54,008 nt of DNA from an uncultured Clostridia bacterium (GTDB lineage Bacteria; Bacillota; Clostridia; Oscillospirales; Acutalibacteraceae), in the NCBI GenBank assembly GCA_947585745.1, contig CANPXF010000016.1:1-54008 (forward strand), read 5' to 3'. Position 1 is the first letter of the stretch. The number at the start of each line of letters is the position of its first letter. The position numbers were made by a program, and so were the translations under genes. The notes below the pieces were generated by a model that saw only the letters and a list, made by a program, of their open reading frames with translations, did not search any database and was not told the DNA's origin. Of the stretch, positions 41,569-50,175 are shown in pieces.

Positions 41569-42030
41569 ATGGCATCAACAAATAAAACTAAAAATCTCGG
41601 GCTGAACAACTGGCTCGAAACGGATAAACCAAAGCGTGTGGATTTTGTATCTGACAACGCTATCATAGATAATATTTTAGGAACACATATTAAGGATAGC
41701 GATATTCATCTTACAGCTTCGGAGAAGGACAGAGTATCAGAGCCTTTTGAGGTATCGGTAACATACGGTACCGGAACCTCTTCAAGTGTTTTAAGCGCGG
41801 GATTTGTCCCGCGTATGGCGATAGTTTTTAAGACGGGCGCTTCTCCCGTAAGAGAAATGAACGGTTATCCTTATGTTAATTTTGCCGTTGCAACTCAAAA
41901 GGGAACAAGCGGTGGAGCGGAGCTTTTAAACGATACTCTGACGCTTAAACAGAGCACGGTTTTAGAAAACGGCGTGTTTTATAATATGAATGAGCTTTAT
42001 GCCTTGTATGTTGTGATTTATTTTAAATAA
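41569..42030 (+). CDS. Short tail-fibre-like protein
   Basis: 153 residues. First ~50 residues (NLGLNNWLETDKPKRVDF and HIKDSDIHLTASEKDRV) are the baseplate-attaching start of many phage fibre proteins of Firmicutes; the rest is a small strand-rich domain and could be the receptor-binding tip. Far shorter than normal fibres, and no fibre-assembly chaperone follows. RBS AAGGAAG. Last gene of the cluster, followed by a perfect terminator. Confidence 0.7.
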   Translation: MASTNKTKNLGLNNWLETDKPKRVDFVSDNAIIDNILGTHIKDSDIHLTASEKDRVSEPFEVSVTYGTGTSSSVLSAGFVPRMAIVFKTGASPVREMNGYPYVNFAVATQKGTSGGAELLNDTLTLKQSTVLENGVFYNMNELYALYVVIYFK

Positions 42031-42058
42031 CGAACATATTATAAGTTAAAAAGTAAAA

Positions 42059-42105
42059 GGGAAGATAATTTTGACGCGTGTCAAAATTATCTTCCCGTAT
42101 TTTTA
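42059..42105. terminator. Terminator between the phage-like cluster and the surface-protein gene
   Basis: 17 bp perfect stem (42059-42075 and 42080-42096), loop GCGT, followed by TATTTTTAT on the + strand. On the - strand an interrupted T/C run follows. Ends both convergent units. Confidence 0.88.
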
Positions 42106-42114
42106 TATATAGTT

Positions 42115-42972
42115 TTAGTGCTTAGGTTTATAACGTCCGCCGTTAGAATTTCTCGAGTTTCTTGGTACGTATATCTCGTCGGTATCGTATTTACTGCGCC
42201 TGTTAACCTGACGTTGCTGACTTCTGCCGGGCTGTCTTTGAGGAGCGCGTTGAGCGGGTCGTTGTTGAGATGCTCCGCGCGGATTCTGACGCTGGTTAGC
42301 CTGAACACTTCTCGGTCCCTCTGATGCCTGACGGTACTTTAAATTCCTTTTTCTTTTAACCGAAAGAACAATCAAGGTTATAATAATAACTGCCGCAAGT
42401 ACTTCAAGTCCGATGCCCGTAAACAAAATCCAAATACCGTTATCTTCACTTGAATCGTTATCTCTTATAAAGTTAAAGCTGTCGGCGTCGTCGTTGGATT
42501 TTTGATTATCAGATTTACTCAACTGCTCCGCGATACTTTTCCAGTCATTTTTTTTGAGGGTATCGGTATCTACATTTCCCTTGACATCGTACACGGGCGA
42601 GGTCGAAGCTTTTGTAGAGGCTACGGAACTGCTTTTTGTGGGTGAAGTAGCTTTTTTTGTAGAGTAGATGTTATTATTATTGTTATTTGTGTTTACCCTT
42701 GGAGAAGTAGCGTATGTTTTATTTTGCTGTTGCTTCGGTTTTGTCGCTTTCGTTGCCTTTGTCGCCTGCGTTACCTTTTGCTTTTTTGTGGTCGGCTGGG
42801 TTGCAGGCTTCGGCGGATTTGTTTCAACCGGAGCGGGTTCGGTAACAACAGGAACCGAATCAGTGGCAATAGGCGGGTCCTCTTCTTCATCAGCAAATAC
42901 GTTTACCGTGCAAAGTGAAAAAATAATTATTAAAAAGAAAGCAAGATAAGTAAATCTTATTTTTCCTTTCAT
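42115..42972 (-). CDS. Single-pass membrane protein with Thr/Lys/Pro-rich outer and Arg/Gln-rich inner region
   Basis: 285 residues. Signal peptide (1-27, MKGKIRFTYLAFFLIIIF), a low-complexity extracellular part rich in T, P, K and N (28-160, with ATKATKATK repeats and NNNNNN), a membrane helix (about 187-208, GIGLEVLAAVIIITLIVLSV), then an arginine/glutamine-rich cytoplasmic tail (RQNPRGASQQRPAQ). No known domain. The outer part would be suited to spanning the wall or to O-glycosylation. Convergent with the phage-like cluster; not recognised as phage. It lies in the same direction as the lipoprotein behind it. Confidence 0.75.
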   Translation of the reverse strand: MKGKIRFTYLAFFLIIIFSLCTVNVFADEEEDPPIATDSVPVVTEPAPVETNPPKPATQPTTKKQKVTQATKATKATKPKQQQNKTYATSPRVNTNNNNNNIYSTKKATSPTKSSSVASTKASTSPVYDVKGNVDTDTLKKNDWKSIAEQLSKSDNQKSNDDADSFNFIRDNDSSEDNGIWILFTGIGLEVLAAVIIITLIVLSVKRKRNLKYRQASEGPRSVQANQRQNPRGASQQRPAQRAPQRQPGRSQQRQVNRRSKYDTDEIYVPRNSRNSNGGRYKPKH

Positions 42973-43002
42973 TTTATTGCACTTCCTTCCAAATTAATGG
43001 GT

Positions 43003-44220
43003 TTATGATTGCGCGTTATCCGCGTTATCGGCGTTTGCCGCCGTAGTTTCCTCGGGCTTTTCGTAGAACATACTCGCGTCATATCTGTTTATTACGCCTT
43101 CGTTAGCCGTAAGAGCGTTTGATTTTTTAAGCGATTTTCCCGTTTTTTCGAGGAATTTTATGAGGTCTTTGTTCTTCATATTCTGAAGTACAGAGTTTCT
43201 GTTTGAATCATTATTTGTATAATCTTTTATATCCTTGTTGAGGTCATTTTTAACAACAATATAAGAGATAGGGCTGTCGCCGTCTTCGCCGACAGTAATA
43301 ACGGTTGCCTTTTTGCTTGTAAGCTTGTTAACTGCATTGTAAACGTCAGCGTTGTTGCTCTTTAATTCTTCCTTGGACGACACAGTATCCTTGACTTCAT
43401 CAGAGGACTTGGTGCTGTAGTCCTTTTCACATTTTTCAGCCGCTTTTTTAAATGTTGTATCACCGCTTGAGAGGTCTTTCGCAATATCTTCAAGCTCAGC
43501 TTTGATATTTTTAATCTTTTTATCGCTGAATTTTTTTGATTTTGAATTTCCGTCGGCGTCATTTGATGATGTATAGAGATTTACAGGAATGTAGCTGTAG
43601 TCAACATAATTTTCAAGGAAGTAATTAGTAAGCGCTCTGTCTGAAACTTCTTCCAGACCGCCTCTTCCGTAAAGCTTGTTAAAGAGCGCGCTCTGTTTAA
43701 CATTCGCCTCATAGGAAGCGTAGCTGAAGCTTTCAAATGAAACTCCGTATTTTTCAAGCTCGTCTTTTTGGGGCTGATAGTAACCGTATGACGCGTAAGG
43801 TCCCATATCCCAGGCGTCCTGCGCGGTTTTTTTAGCGTCTTTCATAGAAGCCTCGTCCAATGTTGCCGAGTCTTTTTTAACGAGATAGTCTAAAGCGATA
43901 AGGTTAAGCATAATCTTTTCTGCTTCATCCTTAATCCAATCCTTAGCAACAGCCTTTTTACCGTCGTCGTCGGTTATCTTAATATCCGTAAACGGCTCGC
44001 CGTCTTTATAGCTCTTTGACTTTTCAGCGTATGTTTTAGCCTGATTGTAAGCCTGAGAAAGCGCGTAGATATAAATTCCTATATCATACTGCTTATCCAA
44101 GGTTTTGTCCGCATACTTATATCCCCATTCCTTTGTAAGGCTCATAGGAACACAGCTTGCCATAGAAACAGCAAGAACTGCCGCTAAAAATGCGGCAATA
44201 ATTTTCTGAAATGGTTTCAT
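43003..44220 (-). CDS. Lipoprotein, PrsA/SurA-like foldase candidate
   Basis: 405 residues. Lipobox: MKPFQKIIAAFLAAVLAVSMASC, so C23 is the probable lipidated cysteine. Much of the rest is helical and charged like the SurA-type chaperone half; a central region around GEDGDSPISYIVVKND could be a degenerate parvulin. Ends with an acidic/Asn tail. In Clostridia a PrsA-like gene often follows mfd, as here, which supports the assignment. No canonical parvulin signature is visible, so isomerase activity is uncertain. The mfd gene ends 126 bases upstream. Confidence 0.72.
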   Translation of the reverse strand: MKPFQKIIAAFLAAVLAVSMASCVPMSLTKEWGYKYADKTLDKQYDIGIYIYALSQAYNQAKTYAEKSKSYKDGEPFTDIKITDDDGKKAVAKDWIKDEAEKIMLNLIALDYLVKKDSATLDEASMKDAKKTAQDAWDMGPYASYGYYQPQKDELEKYGVSFESFSYASYEANVKQSALFNKLYGRGGLEEVSDRALTNYFLENYVDYSYIPVNLYTSSNDADGNSKSKKFSDKKIKNIKAELEDIAKDLSSGDTTFKKAAEKCEKDYSTKSSDEVKDTVSSKEELKSNNADVYNAVNKLTSKKATVITVGEDGDSPISYIVVKNDLNKDIKDYTNNDSNRNSVLQNMKNKDLIKFLEKTGKSLKKSNALTANEGVINRYDASMFYEKPEETTAANADNADNAQS

Positions 44221-44345
44221 TATTAATTACCGTCCTGTCTTAATGAAATAGCGTACAAAATCCCATTTGTACATTCCTATTAATTATACACGAAGAAACA
44301 CAAAATGTAAATGCTTTATAACAAAATTGTAATATTAGGCAGTAT

Positions 44346-47300
44346 TTACCCGAATATACCTTTTAATACTTCTAAAGTCTGCATATCTTTAGGGTATCTG
44401 ACGGCGATATACGGCTTATTTCCTGCGTTTAACAGAGCCTGCCCTTTTAATTTTGACAAAATTTTTGCAACAGCTTCGCTTTTTATGTTTTTAATATAGA
44501 GTAAAATTGAGGTTTCGTTCTGCCTTATCTCGTAAATTCCGAGTGAATTTGCTATATTTCTTATGAGCGCAATTTCTATAAGCCCCTCTACCGCAAGAGG
44601 AATTTCTCCGAAACGGTCCTTGAGTTCATCTCTTACGTCGTCGCAGTCCTCACGATTTCGTATATCGGCAATATGTCTGTAAATTTCAATCCGCTGTGAG
44701 GTGTTGCTGATATAGTTTTCGGGAATATGCGCCTCTATATTAACATCGATAAGACATTCAATTTCAGACGAGGTGTTTTCCTCACCCTTTTCTTCGCTTA
44801 CCGCTTCAGCCAAAAGCTTAAGATACATATCATAGCCGACATTTTCCATATGACCGTGCTGTTGCGCCCCGAGTATATTTCCCGCGCCTCTCAGCTCCAA
44901 ATCTCTCATAGCGATTTTAAATCCCGAGCCGAACTCGGTAAATTCGCGTATTGCGTTAAGACGTTTTGTTGAAATTTCCGTCAGCACCTTGTTTTTCGGA
45001 AAGGTAAAGTAAGCGTAAGCCTTTCGGCTTGAACGTCCAACCCTGCCTCTTATCTGGTGAAGCTGTGAAAGTCCCATTCTATCCGCGTTTTCGATAATCA
45101 GAGTATTGGCGTTCGGAAGGTCGATACCCGTTTCGATTATAGTTGTGCAAACGAGTACGTTAATTTCCTGTTCAATCATATCTCTCCAGATTGAGGAGAG
45201 CTGTTTTTCGTTCATTTTACCGTGCGCGACCGCTATTTTCGCCTCGGGAACAGCTTCTCGTATTGCCACCGCCTTAGCCTCGATTGTTTCGGTTCGGTTG
45301 TAAAGATAAAATACCTGACCGCCTCTCCTAAGCTCTCTGCGTATAGCCTCGTTTATAACGGCGCTGTCGTGTCCAAGTACATATGTCTGTACGGGGTGTC
45401 TGTCCTGCGGAGCCTCCTCGATAACCGACATATCCCTTATACCGCTCATTGCCATATTAAGAGTTCTCGGAATAGGAGTTGCCGAAAGCGTCAGCACGTC
45501 AATATTTTTTCTGAGTTCCTTAAATCTCTCCTTTTGTTTAACGCCGAAACGCTGTTCCTCGTCAATAATCGCAAGCCCCAAATCTCTGAAAACAACATCC
45601 TTCTGCACAAGTCTGTGCGTTCCGATAATGAAGTCAATCTTACCCCGCCCGAGCTTTTCTATAATTTCCTTTTGCTGTTTCGGGGTTCTGAAACGTGAAA
45701 GCAGTTCAACCGTAACGGGGTAACCCTCGAAACGTTTCAAAACGGTCTGATAATGCTGCCACGCTAAAATTGTAGTGGGGCAGAGCAGGGCGCATTGTTT
45801 TGAGTCGCTCACGCACCTGAACGCCGCCCTCAAAGCAACCTCTGTTTTTCCGAATCCCACATCTCCGCACAGAAGGCGGTCCATCGGTTGGATGCGCGCC
45901 ATATCGTTTTTTATTTCCTCACAGCACCTTAGCTGGTCGACGGTTTCCTCGTACTCAAATTTAAGTTCAAAATCTCTCTGCCACTCGCTGTCGCCTGTAA
46001 ACGCGTATCCTTTGGACTGCATACGCTGTGCGTAGAGCGCGATAAGCTCTTTCGCAATATCCTTAACGGAGCTTTTAACCCTGCTCTTTGTTTTCTGCCA
46101 TTCGGTTCCGCCGAGCCTGTTTAGTTTGACTCTGCTGTCCTCCTTGGGACCGATGTATTTCGCCACTAAATCAAGCTGTGTAACGGGAACATAAAGCGCG
46201 TCGCCCTTAGCGTATTCAATCTTAATATAATCTTTGGTAATCGAGTGAACCTTCATTTTTTGAATACCGCCGAAAATTCCTATTCCGTGTGTGCTGTGAA
46301 CAACATAATCTCCCTTGTTAAGCTCCGAAAGGCTGTAAATTTCCTGCCCGTTTTTATTCTTTTTCCGAATTTTTCGTTTCGGTTTATAGTTATTTGAAAG
46401 TCCCTGACTTATAAGAGCAAATTTTTGAGAGGTCAACTCAAATCCCGCCGAGAGCGCGCCCGGCATAACGTATAAGCCTTTTTCAGCCAAATGTCCGCTG
46501 TTTTTGATAAGTTGCGCGGGATAATTTTCTTTTCTTAGATTTTCATAGAGATTTTTTGCGCTTTTATCCGTTCCCGCGAGCATAACAACGGTGTATTCTT
46601 TTTCGAGATAATCGTCAATATCATCTTTTATATATTGAATGGAGCCGTTCCAAAGTCCGAGTTGCTTTACTGAAAAGCTCACAAGCTTATCTAAAGGAAA
46701 ATCATAACCGCTCCCCGCGAACGTGTCCATAAATACAGTCGTATATTCTTTGGTTAATTCTATTGAAGAATTAAAATCAAGCGAATAAGTTTCAAATCCT
46801 CTGCAGAGAGTTCCGTCTCTGAAGTAATCCGCAAGATTTTCCTTGAACTGAAAATCAACAGCTTTTGCGCGTTCCTTGACATTCTTATATTCCGAAACAA
46901 ATATGATTGCGTTTTTGTCAAGATAATCAAAAAGCGTTGCGGGTTTCTTGTAGACCAATCCTATAAATTTATCTATAGACGAAATACTCAAGCCGTCGCG
47001 GATTTTATCCGCCTCGCTGAAAAGTATTTCCTTTGCTTTTTGCTGACCTTTGCTTTTTAAAAGCGAGGCCTTTTTTATAATGCTGTCGGCAAGCTCGTCT
47101 TTATTTTCAATTATAATTTCCGTAGAGGGAGTGAGAATAATTTTGTCAACCTTTTCAATCCGTCTTTGCGTATTAATATCAAAATAATTCAAATCGGTTA
47201 TTTCATCGCCCCAAAATTCCGCCCGTACGGGATTTTCGCTGTCGGGCATAAAGAAGTCCAGAATTCCGCCCCTTAGAGAAAACTGTCCCTTGCCGTCAAC

Positions 47301-47792
47301 CTGGTCAAATCTCTGATAGCCTAAAAGATTAAGAGCCTTAATACATTGTTCGGTTGAAATCTGTTCGCCTGATTTTAAATTGAGCACGGAGCTTTTTAAA
47401 GATTTTGGCGGAATTGTGTACTGTGACGCGGCGTCAAGACAGCTTATAACTACGTCATAATCGCCCGAAATCATTTTATAAAGAACATTCAGTCTTTGGT
47501 GTTCATAGTCGCTTGATTTACCGCTTATTTCACGAAAAATAAAATCTCTTGACGGGTAAAACAGCGCGCGTATTCCCATTGAACAAAGGTCGTTTGTAAT
47601 TGTTTGCGCTTTTTGCTCGTCGCTTGCAACACAAAAGGCTCTGACATTCTTGAAATGGCAGAGCGAATATATAAGCGCGCTTTTGTGAATTTCAGTCAAT
47701 CCCATCGCGCAGACGCGCGACTTGGGCGAGAGCGCTTTTTGAATTTGTTGAAAGCTTTCGCTTTTAGCGAATACATCGGTTAAGAATTTCAT
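44346..47792 (-). CDS. mfd: Transcription-repair coupling factor Mfd
   Basis: 1148 residues. UvrB-homology N-terminal module; RNA-polymerase interaction domain after DYVVHSTHGIGIFGGI; the translocase with LLCGDVGFGKTEVALRA (Walker A), DEEQRFG (box II) and the RecG-like TRG motif; a C-terminal TRCF domain. Removes RNA polymerase stalled at lesions and recruits UvrA. Normal length. Four bases after pth, no separate promoter seen, so read with pth. Confidence 0.97.
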   Translation of the reverse strand: MKFLTDVFAKSESFQQIQKALSPKSRVCAMGLTEIHKSALIYSLCHFKNVRAFCVASDEQKAQTITNDLCSMGIRALFYPSRDFIFREISGKSSDYEHQRLNVLYKMISGDYDVVISCLDAASQYTIPPKSLKSSVLNLKSGEQISTEQCIKALNLLGYQRFDQVDGKGQFSLRGGILDFFMPDSENPVRAEFWGDEITDLNYFDINTQRRIEKVDKIILTPSTEIIIENKDELADSIIKKASLLKSKGQQKAKEILFSEADKIRDGLSISSIDKFIGLVYKKPATLFDYLDKNAIIFVSEYKNVKERAKAVDFQFKENLADYFRDGTLCRGFETYSLDFNSSIELTKEYTTVFMDTFAGSGYDFPLDKLVSFSVKQLGLWNGSIQYIKDDIDDYLEKEYTVVMLAGTDKSAKNLYENLRKENYPAQLIKNSGHLAEKGLYVMPGALSAGFELTSQKFALISQGLSNNYKPKRKIRKKNKNGQEIYSLSELNKGDYVVHSTHGIGIFGGIQKMKVHSITKDYIKIEYAKGDALYVPVTQLDLVAKYIGPKEDSRVKLNRLGGTEWQKTKSRVKSSVKDIAKELIALYAQRMQSKGYAFTGDSEWQRDFELKFEYEETVDQLRCCEEIKNDMARIQPMDRLLCGDVGFGKTEVALRAAFRCVSDSKQCALLCPTTILAWQHYQTVLKRFEGYPVTVELLSRFRTPKQQKEIIEKLGRGKIDFIIGTHRLVQKDVVFRDLGLAIIDEEQRFGVKQKERFKELRKNIDVLTLSATPIPRTLNMAMSGIRDMSVIEEAPQDRHPVQTYVLGHDSAVINEAIRRELRRGGQVFYLYNRTETIEAKAVAIREAVPEAKIAVAHGKMNEKQLSSIWRDMIEQEINVLVCTTIIETGIDLPNANTLIIENADRMGLSQLHQIRGRVGRSSRKAYAYFTFPKNKVLTEISTKRLNAIREFTEFGSGFKIAMRDLELRGAGNILGAQQHGHMENVGYDMYLKLLAEAVSEEKGEENTSSEIECLIDVNIEAHIPENYISNTSQRIEIYRHIADIRNREDCDDVRDELKDRFGEIPLAVEGLIEIALIRNIANSLGIYEIRQNETSILLYIKNIKSEAVAKILSKLKGQALLNAGNKPYIAVRYPKDMQTLEVLKGIFG

Positions 47793-47796
47793 TATT

Positions 47797-48393
47797 TTAA
47801 TTAAATCTGTTCATAGCTTCCGCGGTGTTTCCGTCAAGAATCAGTTTAACCGCCTCATAAGTGTTTTGAGCAATTTTGTCCAAGCTTTTTAACTCATCGC
47901 CGGTAAATTTTGAAAGCACCCAGTTAGCAAGGTCGTAGTCGGGATTAGGCTTTTTTCCTATTCCTATTTTTATTCTCGGAAATTTATCGCTTCCGCTGAG
48001 ATAAATTATACTTCTCATTCCCTTTTGACCGCCGTCGCTTCCCTTTGAGCGTATTCTCATTTTCCCGACGTCAAGATTTATATCGTCAAGTAATATTACA
48101 ACGTTTTCCGCGGGAATTTTGTAAAAATTCATCGCCTCAACAACCGCTTGACCGCTGTTGTTCATATACGTCGAAGGTTTCATTAAAAGAACCCTGTGTC
48201 CGTCAATTTCAGCCTCGCCGACCGTAGACTTAAATTTAACTCGGTTTATTTTGACGTTCAGCTTGTCGGCAATGTAATCAATCATAATAAATCCCGCGTT
48301 ATGGCGTGTTTTTTCATATTTTCTGTCGGGGTTTCCAAGACCTGCAATAAGAAATTCTATAGAGTTGTTTGTAAATTTTTTCTTTCCAAACAT
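47797..48393 (-). CDS. pth: Peptidyl-tRNA hydrolase
   Basis: 198 residues. IAGLGNPDRKYEKTRHNAGF (catalytic H34 region), MKPSTYMNNSG, LLDDINLDVGK with the key Asp, and GSDGGQKGMRS are all present. Frees tRNA from stalled peptidyl-tRNA. A short extension MFGKKKFTNNS precedes the usual start. Order prs-pth-mfd is as in Bacillus. Confidence 0.96.
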   Translation of the reverse strand: MFGKKKFTNNSIEFLIAGLGNPDRKYEKTRHNAGFIMIDYIADKLNVKINRVKFKSTVGEAEIDGHRVLLMKPSTYMNNSGQAVVEAMNFYKIPAENVVILLDDINLDVGKMRIRSKGSDGGQKGMRSIIYLSGSDKFPRIKIGIGKKPNPDYDLANWVLSKFTGDELKSLDKIAQNTYEAVKLILDGNTAEAMNRFN

Positions 48394-48414
48394 TTTATCA
48401 CCTTACATCACAAC

Positions 48415-48438
48415 AAGGGGTACGTTGCCGTACCCCTT
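48415..48438. promoter_or_regulatory. Intergenic hairpin between prs and pth
   Basis: 10 bp perfect stem AAGGGGTACG/CGTACCCCTT, loop TTGC. Neither side has a T run, so it is not a convincing terminator; it may be a processing site or attenuator between prs and pth-mfd. Confidence 0.45.
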
Positions 48439-48454
48439 ATAATTTATGCAAAAA

Positions 48455-49414
48455 TCAGTCGAAAGCCGCTGTAAATGAATTATCGTTATAAATTCTCTCG
48501 ATAGCCTCCGCGAATACGGGAGCGGTATGTAAAACGGTAAACTTGTCGATTTTCTTTTCTTCCGTCAAGGGAACTGTGTCTAAAAGCACTACCTCATTAA
48601 TGACGGACTCCTTAATTCTTTCAATCGCGGGACCGGACAGAACAGCGTGAGTAGCGCACGCGTAAACCTCTGTAGCTCCGCCGATTTCGACGATAGCTTT
48701 AGCGCCGTTGCAGAGGGTTCCTGCCGTATCAATCATATCGTCAAGGATAATAACCTTTTTGCCCTTGACATCACCGATAATATTCATAACCTCCGATACA
48801 TTCGCTCTCGGTCTGCGCTTGTCTATAATTGCGAGCGAGGTTCCAATACGGCTTGCGAAGTTTCTGGCTCTTGTAACCGAGCCGAGGTCGGGAGATACAA
48901 CAACGTAATCGTCAGCATTGTCGCCTACAACCTTTTTCATATGGTCAGCTAAAATTCCCGAGCCTTTAAGGTGGTCGACGGGAATGTTGAAAAAGCCCTG
49001 AATCTGATTCGCGTGCAAATCCATTGTCAGCAGTCTGTCCGCTCCTGCGGCTGTGATTAAGTCAGCGCAAAGCTTAGCTGAAATCGGGTCACGGGGCTTT
49101 GCTTTTCTGTCCTGGCGAGCGTAACCGAAATAGGGCATAACAGCGGTAATTCTCGCGGCTGATGCTCTCCTCATAGCGTCAATCATAATCAGCATTTCCA
49201 TAAGGTTGTCGTTTACGGGAGTGCAGGTTGACTGAACGATAAAGCATTCGGAACCGCGCACCGATTCGTCGATTGAAACCGCAATTTCACCGTCGGAAAA
49301 CTTTTTACAAACTGATTTTCCGAGGGGAACGCCGAGTCTGTTCGCAATTTCTTTAGCGACAGACAGGTTTGAATTGCCTGCGAAAATTTTGATGTCTTTT
49401 CCGTGAAAATTCAT
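48455..49414 (-). CDS. prs: Ribose-phosphate pyrophosphokinase
   Basis: 319 residues, normal. Makes PRPP from ribose-5-phosphate. KIFAGNSNLSVAKEIA start, catalytic YFGYARQDRK, VVSPDLGSVTRAR and the PRPP loop VIILDDMIDTAGT are all seen. RBS AGGGAGAG upstream. Downstream of the glmU-like gene as in the glmU-prs order common in Firmicutes. Confidence 0.97.
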   Translation of the reverse strand: MNFHGKDIKIFAGNSNLSVAKEIANRLGVPLGKSVCKKFSDGEIAVSIDESVRGSECFIVQSTCTPVNDNLMEMLIMIDAMRRASAARITAVMPYFGYARQDRKAKPRDPISAKLCADLITAAGADRLLTMDLHANQIQGFFNIPVDHLKGSGILADHMKKVVGDNADDYVVVSPDLGSVTRARNFASRIGTSLAIIDKRRPRANVSEVMNIIGDVKGKKVIILDDMIDTAGTLCNGAKAIVEIGGATEVYACATHAVLSGPAIERIKESVINEVVLLDTVPLTEEKKIDKFTVLHTAPVFAEAIERIYNDNSFTAAFD

Positions 49415-49473
49415 TGTAACTCTCCCTTTATTCTTAAATATTTTTAACGTTTCTTAGAAAAATTCTTATAATT

Positions 49474-50163
49474 TTATACGGCTTCAAATTTTATTTTTTC
49501 TTCCTTGGCATATTTCTCCGCGTATGAACCGCTTTTTCCCTTTATAGTTAAGTTTTTATTTCCGTTAAAGAAAATATTTATACCTATTTCTTTAACTGAT
49601 TCAGGTATATAAATTTCCTCAAGGGACGAACAACCGTAGAATACATAATCGCCTAACTCTTTAAGTCCCTCGTTAAGCTTGACATTTTTCAATTTTGTGC
49701 AGTAAAAGAAAGCATTTTCTCCTATACTTTCCACTTTGTTACCGCTGATAAATATTTCGAGATTATGACATTGGAAAAATGTATTTGCCTCTATAATCTT
49801 TAATGTATCCGGGAGTTTTACAGCTCGCATACTATCCTTTTCTTTAAATGAATATTCGGATAAGCTAACTACCTTTAGTTTATTAAGCACAGAAGGAACA
49901 TTTACCACTTCATCTTTTCCGTCATAAGATGAGATATACGCTTCCCCCTTATCATATTCAAATGATAAGAAATCATTCTTAGGAGCAGGTTTAGCTTCTT
50001 CAACATCTTCTATTGTAATTTCTTTTTTATATGCTTTGGTTTCTGCTTCAGATGATAATTTTGTCGTTTTACTGCTTTTTGATGCGTCTGTTTTTTCTTC
50101 TCCGCAAGAAACACACAGCAAAATTGTTATAATTGTTAAGAAAATAAGCAATATTTTTTTCAT
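49474..50163 (-). CDS. Lipoprotein with LRR_5 (BspA-type) leucine-rich repeats
   Basis: 229 residues. Lipobox ILLCVSC near residue 14-20, then a polar linker, then about four BspA-type repeats (IEANTFFQCHNLE, IGENAFFYCTKLKNVKLNEG, LGDYVFYGCSSLEEIYIPES, and a last one). Such repeats mediate surface binding in Treponema and gut bacteria. Inserted between glmU-like and prs, which are neighbours in other Firmicutes. A promoter of its own was not identified. Confidence 0.82.
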   Translation of the reverse strand: MKKILLIFLTIITILLCVSCGEEKTDASKSSKTTKLSSEAETKAYKKEITIEDVEEAKPAPKNDFLSFEYDKGEAYISSYDGKDEVVNVPSVLNKLKVVSLSEYSFKEKDSMRAVKLPDTLKIIEANTFFQCHNLEIFISGNKVESIGENAFFYCTKLKNVKLNEGLKELGDYVFYGCSSLEEIYIPESVKEIGINIFFNGNKNLTIKGKSGSYAEKYAKEEKIKFEAV

Positions 50164-50175
50164 ATTTTACTCCTT

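Larger units (their letters stand above)
30934..42030 (+). mobile_element. Reduced PBSX-like phage structural cluster, possibly domesticated
   Basis: Fifteen consecutive + strand genes in the order terminase small and large, portal, protease, decoration, capsid, connectors, tube-like candidate, 41-residue peptide, LysM, hub, spike, wedge, baseplate J, DUF2313, fibre. Most overlap or lie within a few bases of each other. The order parallels xtmA-xtmB-xkdE to xkdV of Bacillus PBSX. Not seen: sheath (xkdK), tape measure (xkdO), integrase, repressor, replication, holin, endolysin. No frame is broken. It sits between pnp and a host surface-protein gene, with terminators on both sides. A gene-transfer-agent-like particle is one reading; a deletion derivative of a prophage is the other. 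Confidence 0.8.

Noticed and set aside
30934..42030. Decayed prophage remnant
   Set aside because: I found no broken frame or frameshift in any of the 15 genes, and catalytic residues of terminase and protease are complete. A single clean deletion remains possible and is noted as the alternative.
48415..48438. Terminator of prs
   Set aside because: Perfect stem but no T run on either strand; kept only as a hairpin of unknown role.
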